Source: Nymphaea colorata | Taxonomy: Eukaryota > Streptophyta > Magnoliopsida > Nymphaeales > Nymphaeaceae | Direction: 5' to 3' | Assembly: GCF_008831285.2 (NCBI RefSeq) | Contig: NC_045147.1 | Location: 22,780,981 to 22,840,980 of the forward strand | Length of the DNA stretch: 60,000 bases | In this document: positions 26,381 to 38,413 of the stretch, one piece after another | Numbering within the stretch: position 1 is the first letter of the stretch | Layout of the letters: each line of letters opens with the position of its first letter | The notes under the pieces: generated by a model | Databases searched by the model: none | Told to the model about the DNA's origin: nothing | What the model saw: only the letters and a program-made list of their open reading frames with translations | Position numbers and translations under genes: made by a program

Positions 26381-26741
26381 CGTACTTGAATCTGCGTCGG
26401 CCAATAGAATTAAATTACCTGCAACATAAAATTTATTTTTAGCCTTGTTTCATTAATCGATCCACCGATTCCAAGCTTTACCAGTGTCGGCAGATTTAGT
26501 CTATACAGGCCTCATATTTTCCGCTATTTGAAGCCCTTTTGGATGATCAACTAACTAAGTGACATGTAAGTTCTCGTGGTGTCAACTGTGTTGTAAAGAA
26601 AAAAAAAACAGAGGGAGGGAAGGAAAGCAAGAGCACCAATATATAAATTGAAGCATAAAGAGAGTGTCGTTATGAGACAGCGAAAGTAACCATTGGTGGA
26701 AGGTTATGGCTTTCACTTAAGCAGTACTAAGATTTGCATCC

Positions 26742-27050
26742 TACTCACCCAAAGTGATGTGCACCATAATATATGTACTCGGCAGTAGGATTAGCCTCCC
26801 ACTCACTCAGGAGCAAAGAGAAGGGAGGCCCAGAGGGGCTTTGGCCACTCCTCAAAAATTCAAAAACTTTAAAAATTTATATATAAATATATAAAAAAAT
26901 TTAATTTAATATATTTAAAAAAAATTGAATTTCTGTTTCAACTCATTAAATTTTTGAAACTATAATTTGGTTCCTACGACAAAAAAAAAAATTTTTGACT
27001 CCACCCCTGCACTCACCCAAAGTGATGCGCACCAGTTATATATGTACCGA
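26742..27050. repeat. direct repeats flanking an AT-rich transposon remnant
   Basis: A 40-bp phrase with CTCACCCAAAGTGATG is present at 26742-26782 and 27009-27050. Between them lies an AT-rich segment ending TTGACTCCACCCCTG. Related ends occur at about 20046-20068 and, reversed, near 29449-29480. This looks like an old transposon family, but exact ends are not clear. Confidence 0.5.
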
Positions 27051-28081
27051 CATTGATAATGTTGGCGTGAACTGTCTTAAAACTAATATTGACAGAGATG
27101 CATCTTAATTCTTACCTTATAATTCAACACCCTTAACGCAATGTATATCTTTAATTTGATGTAAAACCAAATGAGAAAATGGCTTCCTTGTTGCTGAGCA
27201 TGAAATCGATAATTCAGACCCATGGCATCCCTAGATAAACTTCAACTACAAAAGGCCATTAATAGTTGAAGATCGTGGGTGCATTTATAGTGACATAAGA
27301 TATGTCACTATAACCTAGAAGGAATATGCTTACCGACAACTTGCTTGTAAAAAAATATGCAATCAAACTACGGTACAGTTTAAAATCGCTAAAATTTCCT
27401 TGATATGCTAACTATATAGTAAAGCATCTTTTCCGGCGGGAAATTTAAAAACCTTTTATTGATTTCCAAAATATAAGGATAAAGAATGAGGTGGTGCACT
27501 GTGGAACTTTCCAAGCCATTTTTCAGTTTAAATATTCAGCCGCACGCCGGTCAGAGCCCTGCTTGTTGCCACAATCTGTTGACATGCATTAACTAACAGT
27601 TTACACGGCAAGAAAACCTCTGAATGAGAACATGTTGCTCATGTGAGGGTTCATGCAGATCTGATCTTAATAGATGTCTTCATCTCACTGTTGAACCACG
27701 TGACTTGAATCACTCACTGTTAATGGTGTTTGATAGGCTGTTCTGCTTCACGGAACATATGCCCATCGGGGGCTCATGTCATGTTCGGGATAAGCAAGAA
27801 GATTACGACCCACTGTTCTCTCCCAATGTTTTGGACTGTGTCGATACGGTGCACTCTTCAACTTGATTATTTTTATCCTACCACTTAAGACACAGAGGCA
27901 CAGTTCCGACCAGCATTGGACTAGAGACACACCTCTTTACACTCAAGTATTCACAAACATTTGCTACTTTTCAGCAGAATTAAAATAGCATATATGCTAA
28001 ATTTTCAAAAACTCTAGTCAATAAAGTACGTGTAAACCAAAACAACATTTTTATTTTGGAAATTTAAGTGCTGTTGACAAG

Positions 28082-28466
28082 TTCTTATTTAAGAATGCTT
28101 TACAAGAATAAATTTGGTCAGTGCATGTAGAAAACTTAGCTTTTTCTAAGTTTTTCTATTTCATCGCAATAACGACTCTTAGTACGACCAACCTCTTTAT
28201 TAAGGCACAGTTTTGCTATAGTTTATTGCATGAGATGCACAATAACACTTAATTAACTAGACCTCGTTTGCTTCTTATCTAAGAATGCTTTACAATGATA
28301 AATTTTGTCAATGCATGTAAGAAAATTATCCATTTTTCTTAAGTTTTACTATTTCATTGCAATAATAGCTCTTACGACCAACCTCTTTCGGAACAGTTTT
28401 CCGATCGTTTATTGTATGAGTTGCACAATATTATCACTTAGTTAACTAGACTTCGCTTGCTTCTAA
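28082..28466. repeat. tandem duplication of about 190 bp
   Basis: Copy 1 (28082-28270) and copy 2 (28272-28466) share, in order, AAGAATGCTTTACAA, TGCATGTA, CGACCAACCTCTTT and TTAACTAGAC. They differ by several substitutions and short indels, so the duplication is not recent. Confidence 0.85.
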
Positions 28467-28701
28467 TTCATCGTGAAATGATGAACTTTTTTTTTTTTTG
28501 GTGGCAATGATGTAGTTACCAAGATCGGGTCTGAATCAGTCGAGCCAATTCGATCCAATAGCCGATTCAAGAGTGCCACAAGTTACATTCGAAATATTTT
28601 TATGAAATTTTAAATTTTGATGGCTGAATCAATTTTTATATTTTCCATTTTTTAAATAGCATCATCGAATTGAGCAATGCACCATCAAATTGGTGGCTTG
28701 A

Positions 28702-30142
28702 CAGATTCGATTCAGGAACAATTCTGATAATCTTGATTTCTTTATTACTGAGATCTTTGCTCGGGGGCACTCAGCCAAGAAAGTAAAGACCCTGACTCTC
28801 AACCCTAGACTAGTGAAATCTACATCAGGCGTCCCTCTTTTACCAAAATTCCAAGGCGACCCCGAAAGTTTTTCTAAAAAAGTCACTGATTTGAAAATTT
28901 TACCGCCGGTTGAATCGGGAACATGGGCACAGTGGGTACTGGAGCCCAAACACTCTTTATCGTGTCTGAGCATTGAGAAGGTAAGACCATTCTAATGCTC
29001 CTTTCTGCCCATGCATAAACTGACTGAGTATTGAGAAGGTAAGACCATTCCAATGCTCCTTTCTGCCCATGCATAAATTGAACTGGCGAATATCAAAGCT
29101 TCTATTCTATTAAGGCCCTGAACGATGGACGGCGAAGGCCGTGAAAGATTCGAGGTGGGAAGAGAACGATCTCAGGAAGGAAGGAGGAGGCGAAGAAATA
29201 GAAGACATTAAGAAGAGGAGACAACCCGCTCTCTGCTACGGAGCAATACCAGTGTGGCCGCGGCACATGTGCTCTGCTCCAGGCAATATGTAAGTGCTTT
29301 TCAAAGTTTTACAACACCCTTAACCAGAAATTTGTGTGGCTCTGCTGCATCTTGCTTTAATTCTAGCGAATCTGATTTTTTTTTTTCGTTTCTATTTTTA
29401 TAATAAAGATAATTGCATATAATATAATGATAGATATGGTTATTATACAAGGGTGGAGCGAAGATGTGGAGCGAAGATTTTTTTCAAGGATGAACCAAAC
29501 GGCCCAACAAACTTATTGGGTAGGGCCAAATTAAACTCTAATCCAAAAAATACATTATGCAATTAAAATTTTTCAATGTATTTTTTTTTTCAATTAGCTG
29601 GAGTGGGGCCATGGCCAAGACCGCAACCCCTTTGGCTTCTGCAGTAAAGGTTTGTTATACTTCGTTATTCCGAATGAGTTGTGAGACTTTGTCACAGCTT
29701 GCCAAATAACGTGAAACCCTCCCACCAAATATCTATATAGTAGGGAAGATACATGTATGTTGGTTGGTGTGTGACATCTTTGATCAGTTATTAATGTCTT
29801 GAGCTGGTGCGCCAAACCCCTTCGCCTATTATTTACTTTTGAAATGGATTTTTTTTTTTTTTCTGTGGTTAAACTTGTTTAGTCATGGTGGTAGCTTAGC
29901 AGGGTTGACTCTGTCAAAGCCCTGCCTTGTATAGAAAGCAAAGCTCAGTGAAGGCCCTGGGTGGAGCTGCCTTTGCAGGCGTTGTGTTTGGGAACTTGAG
30001 CTGGAGACATTCCTTCAACTTGAAACCAATGTTGCGGGTGCATCGAAGGCCAATCATTCTACTTCATAAATACGGAGAAATGCATGGGGCTTGTATTTTA
30101 CGGTACTGGACTTGGATTGGCCGGAATTGGCAGCTGTGCTGA
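28702..30142 (+). CDS. possible unrecognised gene or gene remnant, three candidate exons
   Basis: I do not recognise this protein. Candidate exon A is the open frame ending GAGAAG at 28980 before a GTAAGA donor; it reads through PLLPKFQGDPESFSKK and VESGTWAQWVLEP. Candidate exon B (up to 29289, GTAAGT donor) reads DSRWEENDLRKEGGGEEIED and GAIPVWPRHMCSAPGN. Candidate exon C starts after TATAG at 29935 in the matching phase, reads VKALGGAAFAGVVFGNLSW and stops at 30142. The B to C join keeps frame. I could not find a phase-consistent A to B join or a start codon, and part of the area is repeat-like. It may be a fragment, a pseudogene or chance. Confidence 0.3.
28967..29080. repeat. tandem repeat of about 56 bp duplicating a possible splice donor
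   Basis: Two near-identical copies each contain ATTGAGAAGGTAAGACCATT and TGCTCCTTTCTGCCCATGC. The GAGAAG/GTAAGA donor of candidate exon A is therefore present twice. Confidence 0.9.
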
Positions 30143-33100
30143 CTGACTGGAGGAAGAGGGCGGTCACCCTTGATCGCGTTTTATTCTTTGCTTCCTCTTT
30201 TAATTTCCGTTCCCAGTATTCGATGATTTGAAATTATTCTTCTATTTCGAAAGTGCAAAAAAAACTAATTCACCTCAGTCGAATATGTCGTCATACAGCC
30301 CAGTTCTTTGTCGTTGAAAAACCATGTGCGTGTTTTTGTTATTTTTTAAAAATTGAGCTTCTTTTTGTAATTTTAAAAATAAACAATTGAAATGATGTGA
30401 TGTGCGATAGAAACAATGTATTCTTAAAAAGCACGTCATCATTATATTTTTTATTTAAAAAACATGATGTGATGCAGCCTAAAATTCCATAAAGAGCACT
30501 CATATTATGAATTTTATTTTCAAATTTAAGTTACCAAAACCGGATATAATCACACCATAATTTAAATTTCTATCAAGAAAAATAAATTTTTAACCTTAAA
30601 CAGCTAGAGATAACTCAAACTATTTTGTATGCCAGCAACCAAACAAAATGAGGAGATAGAGACCCACTGTAAGAAGAGGAGGGTGCGGCACCATGAGCAC
30701 CTTTTCCAGACCAAGCGTCTTGTCAAGGACACCCTCACCAGCCCTTTTTAAGTTCTCAATTTACGGCTGTCTTCAAAATGTAGTTGGTCGCTGGCAAATC
30801 AAATTGATTTTTTCAACCAACCATGCGGTGTCACATGCTATATAATATTTGCTGATTCATAATGTTTCAATCTCATCGGCAGTCTGACTGATTGGATTGA
30901 ATTTCTTTATCTAATGACAAAATTTTAAAATTTATTTGCTGAAATATTTCTTGTTCGAAAAAGATTGTAGTCTTCATTGTTCAACCGGTTGATGCATGTT
31001 TTAGTTTTGTCTGGTAATTAAATCAAATTTGTAAACTAAATTTCCACTGTAAAACTAAGTTTCAGAAAGATTACAGCGTTGTTTATGCAAAGTGAATGTG
31101 TAAAAGGCTTTTGAAATTTATAGAAGTTTCTAACTCGCTTTTTACGGAGGAATCTGGAAATAATTACCGAAATTTTCATGTGTTTTTTGAAAACCAAGTT
31201 TTGTCGAAACCTGAAGAAAAGTTCATAATTTTTAAAACTTGGTTTCGATGGGTAGATGACGACAAAAATTTGGTTTGACAACAAAGATCGGTTTTGGCCT
31301 GAAAAACCTGGAGGAATCAGGCTTTCAAGCCTTTTATAAAAAATTCAAAAATTCTGTTTGATAAAACCCAGCTTTTATATCATCCAAAGGTACCCCAAAT
31401 GTTTTTTTTTTTCTGAAGACATGTTTTTCTTTCAGGTTTTGAAGCGCCCCTTTAATGTTTGAAAGATTAACCAGAAGAACTCTTTTATTTAAAACAATTC
31501 CATTTTTATTAGATGTAAAATTTGATATATTTTAATGTATTTTATTCATAACTTATCTGTTTGTAAGTTACTTTATGAGACTGAACGGTTATTTATAATT
31601 TTTCAAATTTTAAGCGTCTCCCCACGGACGAATAAAAAAGCTAAGCAGTTTTCTGTAAATTCCTCTGTTTTAAAACCCAGAAAAAATTTGGTTTCATACC
31701 CAACAAGTCAAGATGAAGTGCTTATAAATATGATCCAACCTTTTTTCTTTTCAGGTTTGGACCATGATATCACATGTTTGCATGATATGAATTTGTTAAC
31801 TTTTCCTAAAAAAAAAAGAAAGATTGCTTGCAGATCTACAAAAAAGTTGATTCGAGCGAAATAAGTTTTCCAGATCCAGATCAACCATGAGGCTCTGTCG
31901 GGTACGATGAGATAGCCCCGAATATTGAACCGTTAGATGGCAGCGGAACCAATGGCTCGAGTTGGATAAATTAAATATATCGGATCCAATTCATGCAGCA
32001 AAAAGGATAAAAAAAAAAAATCAATTGCCTTCATGGTTGGCAACTTGACTGACAACTCTTCTAACGAGAAAATTCTAAATATTAGAAAAAAGAGCTACTT
32101 GCTTTCGACTAACCGCAGAGTCAACGAACAAAATGCTGTTAAAGAAGAAGAAGGAAACAGATCTTCTTGAGTTCTGAAAACAAACTTAGAAAATGATCAG
32201 TAAACGCTATCTACTGCCATGATCAGACTGCAAACAAGTAAAAATTTACATAGGTGGAGGCCAACTCTCCATACGCGCTCCCCGAACAGAAACAATGTCA
32301 AAAAATCGCTGAACCCCTCGATCTACTCAAAATATTTGAAAAGGAACTTTTCTAATCCTTTCTCCACGTAGAGGCACTTGAGGCAACGAGAAAACGATTA
32401 ATCTTTTCTCATTGAAAATCTCGTCTTCAGGACTAATTTGATTTTCTGCACTGCTAGAAGCACTGCTTGCTAGAAGCACTGCTAGAAGGCAAAACGATTT
32501 TTTCAATGGTCTCTGAGCTATCAATGAAGTTAAGACCAAGAAAACGACTGATTGGCGTCGTATAATTACTGTGCAGTAAGACCAAAATTAAATGCCATCA
32601 GTTGTCGTGGTCAGACTGCAACCTGTAAAATTTCCCTAAATTTACGGTCTACGTCGTCGCCATGTTTCCGAGCAGTCCCTCAAAGAAGAAACGATTTAAT
32701 GGGCAAGTAAGATCCCAGAGATCTTCTTCCTACTAATACTTCATTTTTTGCACCTACCAAGATCGAGAGTTCTCGCGGAAACGCTCCATGAGGTGGTTGG
32801 TGGGGCCTTAAAAGTATCATTGAATGCCAGTGAAGATCCCCATATGGCCACGGCCTGCTTACTTCATTTATGGAGCCCTGGTTTGCGTCGTGGACTTGTC
32901 TGCTTTTTACTTCTTACCGCAGGCCTTGGGGTCCTTTTTGGGGAATAAAAGAAAAGCCATTTCTTTTCTCTTGGCAGTTGAATCTTCACAGATTGAGTTC
33001 TTGGTTCTGGGTTTATGAGCTGCCCTTGTTAATTTTTCAAATGCTTTTGGCTTTTGCGGTTCCGGTTGCATGTGTCTGCCTGTTCCCTCAACTATAATAA

Positions 33101-33985
33101 ATTTGTTAAGCTTTTTTCCCGTGCCGGGTACTTCGGAACAATGTTGTCCATTTCAGAAAATTGCCTGCATCAGCCATAAGTGTTATGTCTGTGGTGTTCT
33201 TAGTCTAAAACACAAAAGTTATTGTCTATTATCATTCTTTTAGTTAATGGATTGATGATTCCGGCTGAATTCTGCCTGTTCAAAGGACAAAAGCTTTTAT
33301 TTATTAGAGGCCTATATGATGTGTATGAGTGGATGCAAGCTGATACCGTATGAGTGGATACAAGCTGATAAGCACTGATGCTGACAGTAGAGATTTGAAT
33401 GTGCATTGAGTAGGGAAAAAGCAAGGATACAACCGTTCCTTTCTTACTCGCTTTTAGCCGTTGAGGTGTTCACGGTGCCCTTCGTTTTTTACTGGTTCTT
33501 CCCTTGCTGTTTTTCTATGTCCAGGAACGGGGAGTTGAACTACCACAGTAGTAAGATTACCGCAGACTGTAAGTCCAACCCATTGGTTTTCTTAACTTTC
33601 TTTTATCTTGGATTGTTTGGTAGTGGAGAATAAGATATTAGGTATTGTAACCAACGTGTTTCGAGCTGATTTGAGTTCTTTAAGCAATCTATTAAGGGGT
33701 GGTTAGATTATTGTGCTGAGGGGACGTGCAATTAAGGCTAATCGCCCTGCCTCGTGGATGGAGCTGCCTTACTGAGTTGCCTATGGTTGACTGTGTTTCT
33801 AGATTCAGTCTTCTTGCCTATGTAGGGATGGAAACCAAGCTACCTGTTTTGACAATTACAGATAAACCTCTGGTTTATACTTTCTGCCTTTTGTTTTTTT
33901 CCCACTCATTTCTTTACCTTGCTGCATTCTTCCTCAGTGAGGATATAAATAACAAGGGTCCCCTGCTTAGCTCCTTGCTTCTATA
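30143..33985. other. AT-rich spacer upstream of the GDSL gene
   Basis: Most of it is AT-rich without recognisable coding signal. Phrases with CAGACTGCAA..TAAAATTT occur twice (about 32225-32255 and 32612-32640). Around 32750-33100 base composition rises and several overlapping frames are open with hydrophobic content, but none has a family motif. It could belong to a 5' UTR or promoter region of the gene that follows. Confidence 0.4.
33944..33950 (+). promoter_or_regulatory. possible TATA box of the GDSL gene
   Basis: TATAAAT lies about 40 bp before the ATG at 33986. If used, the 5' UTR would be only about ten bases, so a chance match is possible. Confidence 0.3.
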
Positions 33986-36900
33986 ATGGCTTCCTTTTCT
34001 TGGCATTGCTTGGCTTTGGAGCTCTGCTTTGCCATTATAGGAGTCGGTCTATGTAGGGTCTGCTATGCACGTTTCTATCCTGCTTCTTTTGTTTTTGGGG
34101 ATTCATTGGTAGATGCAGGGAACAACAACTTTCTTATTAGTCTATCAAAGGCCAATTATCTTCCAAATGGGATTGATTTTGGGATGCCTAGTGGTCGATA
34201 TACCAATGGAAGAACAATACCAGATATCATAGGTTAGTATAGCTCTGTTGTGGTCTTTCAGTTAACTGTTCTTCTCTTTCTTCTTGGCTACGCTCGAATG
34301 AGTCCAAAGAGGCCTAACACTTGGAGTTGGTAAGCAGGACAGGAGCTCGGAGGGTTACCGGGGTTTTCTCCTCCTTACTTGGATCCAAGCACCAAGGGAG
34401 CTGCAGTGCTACATGGCGTTAACTATGCTTCTGGTGGAGGAGGGATCCTCAATTTTACCGGCAAAGTCTTTGTGAGTTTGATGCTTCATGTCTTCGAAAT
34501 TTCAAAAAGATAATGCCATATGGGAAGCTGGAGCTGTTCCCAGCTTATTAATGAAGATGGTTTTAGATGTCCGCATTTTGGTGGGACTGCTAGTCACACG
34601 CTACAAAGTACAACCATCTTGTCGAGCTTGAGTGTTCGACTTCTCATGTGTTGTTCTTTTTCTGTGCTGAAACTTTCTCGTTAAAATGACTTTTTTGTTT
34701 TTTTCGAGTGTGGGGGATCCTAGCTTGACGCTGGAAGAATTCTTCCTTCTTGTTTGGGAGGTGACGATAAAATGGCTTATTTTCAGGTCCAGAAACCAAT
34801 GTCTTCTTGCTTTGAAGACAAACCATTATTATTTCTTCAACTTTTCTTTCCAAATGCTTAAGCAAAAGCTTACTGTTTTCCTTTTCATGCTTTCATAATT
34901 TTAGTACTCAATATGTTCCCTTCTTATTCCTCCTTGAAACAGTGGTTTAGTATAAGATCTCACTGCCAATAGTCGAAAACATACTAAGCTAGTTGGTGCT
35001 TAGCTTCCCTTTCCCAGCAGACGGGCTTCCTTGGCAGTGGGTGCTTGGTCTTCTTTTCTTTCTTCTTTCTTTTTCTGCATGGTGCCTTCCCTTATATGAC
35101 CTGGAAATGAACTAAAACGATTACAAACTGCAGAGTGCTCGCTACTGATTGCTGAACTCTCCATCATGAATTTTCCTTGCCAAATGGTTGCTTGGAGTTT
35201 TCCCGTGATCCATCTCTCTTCTTTATCTGCTAAATAGTACTCTTTTAGATGGTCTAATGTGGATATTTGAAGCAGCACTATTTTATTTGAAATGCAACCG
35301 AATCTCTTGAACTCCTTTTTGCGGGAGAGCATTACTCTTGACATGCTGCATACAATTTTATTTCCAACCCTTTTGCTGGCCTCGTTCATTATCCAGTTTC
35401 AAGCTTACATCTATTGTATTGCTATTCTTTAGCCTTCTCGCAGGAAGGCCGTCTCCTCAATTCATCTCTTTCTTGATTGGTACTGCCTTTTGTTGTCAAA
35501 TCTCAACTAATTTGCATCATTAGTGACTGCATCACCATAAAGAAACCAACTTCTTCCTTTCCGATACAAGCCCAAGTCACGACCAAGTACTCGAGTACAC
35601 TGGGTTTTGTTCATCCCAGTTGCATAAATCCATGTCTCGCTTTTATTAGACATCTAATTACAGGCTGTCCTCTGAGTCTCAATCTATCACTAACTTTTAT
35701 TCCCCTACATATATATAATTGATCTTGGTCAGAGAAAACGATTGCCTAATCTCAATTGTGTCTGTGATCTTAAATTGCAGGGCGGTAGACTCAGCTTAGA
35801 TGCACAGCTTGACAATTTAGCCAACACTCAGCAGGATCTGATCACGTACGCCGGGATGGATGCCACCAGAGATATATTTCATGACTCCATTTTCTCTATA
35901 ACTATGGGAGCAAATGACTTCATCAACAACTACCTATTCCCCATTAAAGAGTTTTCTCTGAGGCCACTTCTAACTCCAGGTCAATTTACCGATGCAATGA
36001 TATCAAAGTACAGGCTTCAATTAACAGTAAATCCTCAACTCCACATCCTAGTGAAATTTTGATTGGTTTCCTTGTACTTGATTTTCCACTTATATGTTCA
36101 TGCAATCAGAAGGAGATTGCTTGTGTTTCTACATGTGCATGTGTGCAGAAGAAAACGGAACTTTTGACAGAATGATTGTGTCAAACACCCTTCTTCAACT
36201 CTCGTGGTTTCTGTTCTTAATTTTGCCACCAAGTTTGAAGTGCCTGTCCTAATGTCAAAATATGATGAGTTGGTTTCAACTAGCAGAAGGATGAAGGATG
36301 AACTAATGAAAAATGATAGTATTTTGCTTAAACTAAATTAACAGCACCGGCTTTTCAGTCCATGTTGATGAAGATTGACAAGATATTCGCATATTTATTT
36401 GACAGAACACCGTAGTGGTTTTATCTTTACAATAAGATGCGATTTCTTTCTGTCTTCCCTGATTATTTGCCGATGTTTTTCAATGTTGACAGAGATTGCA
36501 TGAGATGGGCGCTAGAAAGATTATTGTGGTAAATGTGGGGCCAATTGGCTGCATCCCATATCTGAGAGAATTATATTCACCACCAGCAGATGAATGTGCT
36601 GCTCAGCCAAATCAACTTGCGCAAAATTTCAACGTGCTTCTAAGAGGCCTCGTTAGTGAACTGAGTGAAAATCTACCACAAGCAAAGTTCGTTTATGCAG
36701 ATGTTTACCGAATTGTGGCAGATATTATTCAGAATTATCGGAGTTATGGTATGTATCATGACCAGCCCATGTCATATATAAAATTTTGGAACTATCTTCT
36801 TGAAGCTAACTGTGAATAAATATCAACTAGGATTTGAGGTTGCAGATTCTGCCTGCTGCTTTATGCTTGGGAAGTATGGTGGTCTAATCCCTTGCGGTCT

Positions 36901-37054
36901 AACATCCAAAGTTTGTCCGGACAGATCAAAGTATGTATTCTGGGATCCGTATCATCCATCTGATGCAACAAACCAGATCATTGCAAAGCGATTGCTGGAT
37001 GGCGGCCCAGAAGATATCTACCCAATTAATATCCGCCAGCTAGCTTCTCTTTGA
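33986..37054 (+). CDS. GDSL esterase/lipase (SGNH hydrolase), secreted
   Basis: Five exons join in phase: 33986-34232, 34338-34471, 35781-36026, 36493-36748 and 36831-37054, giving 368 residues, the usual size for plant GDSL lipases. A hydrophobic signal peptide (about residues 8-28) is followed by block I, FVFGDSLVDAGNNN, with nucleophile Ser40. Block II is NYASGGGG, block III is GANDF (Asn172) and block V is WDPYHPSD with Asp333 and His336. All four SGNH residues are therefore present. VVNVGPIGCIPY is the plant-typical stretch in exon 4. The enzyme should hydrolyse ester bonds of lipids or acylated wall or cuticle compounds outside the cell; the substrate cannot be told. The next gene on the same strand starts about 1.4 kb downstream and is unrelated in function. 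Confidence 0.95.
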
Positions 37055-37336
37055 AATTTTGGTTCCATATTGAACAATCTATTCTTTTTTGTGTGGTTAT
37101 AGTAACAGGGTGACATACTGCCCATTCTGTTCCGGTGGAAATTCATCCACCGGAGAAGCTTCAAGGAACCAAACTGAAGCTGATTTGTCTCGTCTTTAGC
37201 TAAGCATCTATTGAGAACCTCTTCGCAATTTTGAAGTTCTTTGTGCCTGCCTAGTAGGGAAACAAATTGAATGAAGGGTTGGTGGTTTCAAGGTCGAAGA
37301 TTTGGTAGTTATTGTATTGCTTGCACTTTCAAAGTC

Positions 37337-37342
37337 AATAAA
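37337..37342 (+). terminator. possible polyadenylation signal of the GDSL gene
   Basis: AATAAA sits about 280 bases after the stop codon, in AATAAAATAAAG. The distance suits a plant 3' UTR. Confidence 0.45.
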
Positions 37343-38413
37343 ATAAAGATTTCAAGGACAAGTCCTATGTAGTAAAGGACAACATGTGTGTGTCGTCTTT
37401 ATTGCTAATATGTATTCGATGTACGTCAAGAATCCATTAAAAGAAAGTTAGACGATAACTCCAATGACAATTCAAACTACCAGGCCTTAGAAAAGACAAC
37501 ACCAAGCTGGGCAGCAGAAGGGCAAATTGAGACTTAACTAGGTCATTCAATCAACTCATTCACATGTCCTCTGTATCAGATTTCCACCACCTAATGTTTG
37601 ATGGTTGGACTTTACAAAACCACTTCGTTGTCAAAAAAAAAAAAAAATCATAGAAAGAAGACAAATAACGGTATATTTTTACAATATAAAGTACTTTTAA
37701 TACGCCAAAGGCAAAGAGAGCTGCCCTTTTCTTTTTCCTGATTCAAAACATGAAAACCCATCATACTCATTGATCGACGTAAGCAAACCATAGTCTTTAG
37801 CTGTAAGCCGGTGAAAAGCAGCAGCTTGGAACGGCTAAGGGGATGTTTGAAAGAAAATTGGGTACCTGTAACACGTGTTCTCAAAACAAATAATCTAAGA
37901 ACACTATGTTTGTGTTCCATCAGACATTATATGGTCATAGATATTATTTCAAAATTTAACCATCAAACACTCGTTATAATTATATCATATTACCGAATAG
38001 CTCTAAGGTTTTCGCTAGTTCTACACCTGTTTGTATCTCAGCTACGTTGTTTGTGTCTCAGCTGTTCTTACCTAGGCTTGATTTGATCTTTAAATCTTTT
38101 GGGAGCAGTCTATGCGGTCTGGACGAAGTGAGAGTGAACCCTTCCCTTCTCTCACACGGAACTACGGAAGTCTATCCTCACAATTATGTGGGGTCCAGTA
38201 AGACCTCAACCGTCGGCATCACTAATCGAACGGACATCGACCGAAGCCCCCGCTCGATGTACTCAATAGTGTGAAAGGGTTGAGCAACAACTCATCGTCC
38301 CTTTCTTTCCCGTAGGAAGAAGAAAAAATTGGCCAAAGAAAGAGGGAAACGAGAAGCAAGAGGAAAGATACGCAAAAGCAAACCCCGAGGATAAGAAAAA
38401 TCGACGGGGGAAG
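37343..38413. other. spacer between GDSL and enoyl-CoA hydratase genes
   Basis: I see no gene. A poly-A run lies at about 37634-37647. The last 120 bases are purine-rich (repeated GAAGAAG and GAGAAG phrases) and probably form the 5' UTR of the following gene. Confidence 0.5.

Noticed and set aside
27624-27866. Cys-rich open frame of 80 codons (MRTCCSCEGSC)
   Set aside because: It has no signal peptide and no second exon, and the cysteine pattern fits no family I know. Chance is likely.
32748-33100. Several overlapping hydrophobic open frames upstream of the GDSL gene
   Set aside because: Three frames are open together, none has a known motif, and no join to the GDSL coding sequence is needed or possible in phase.
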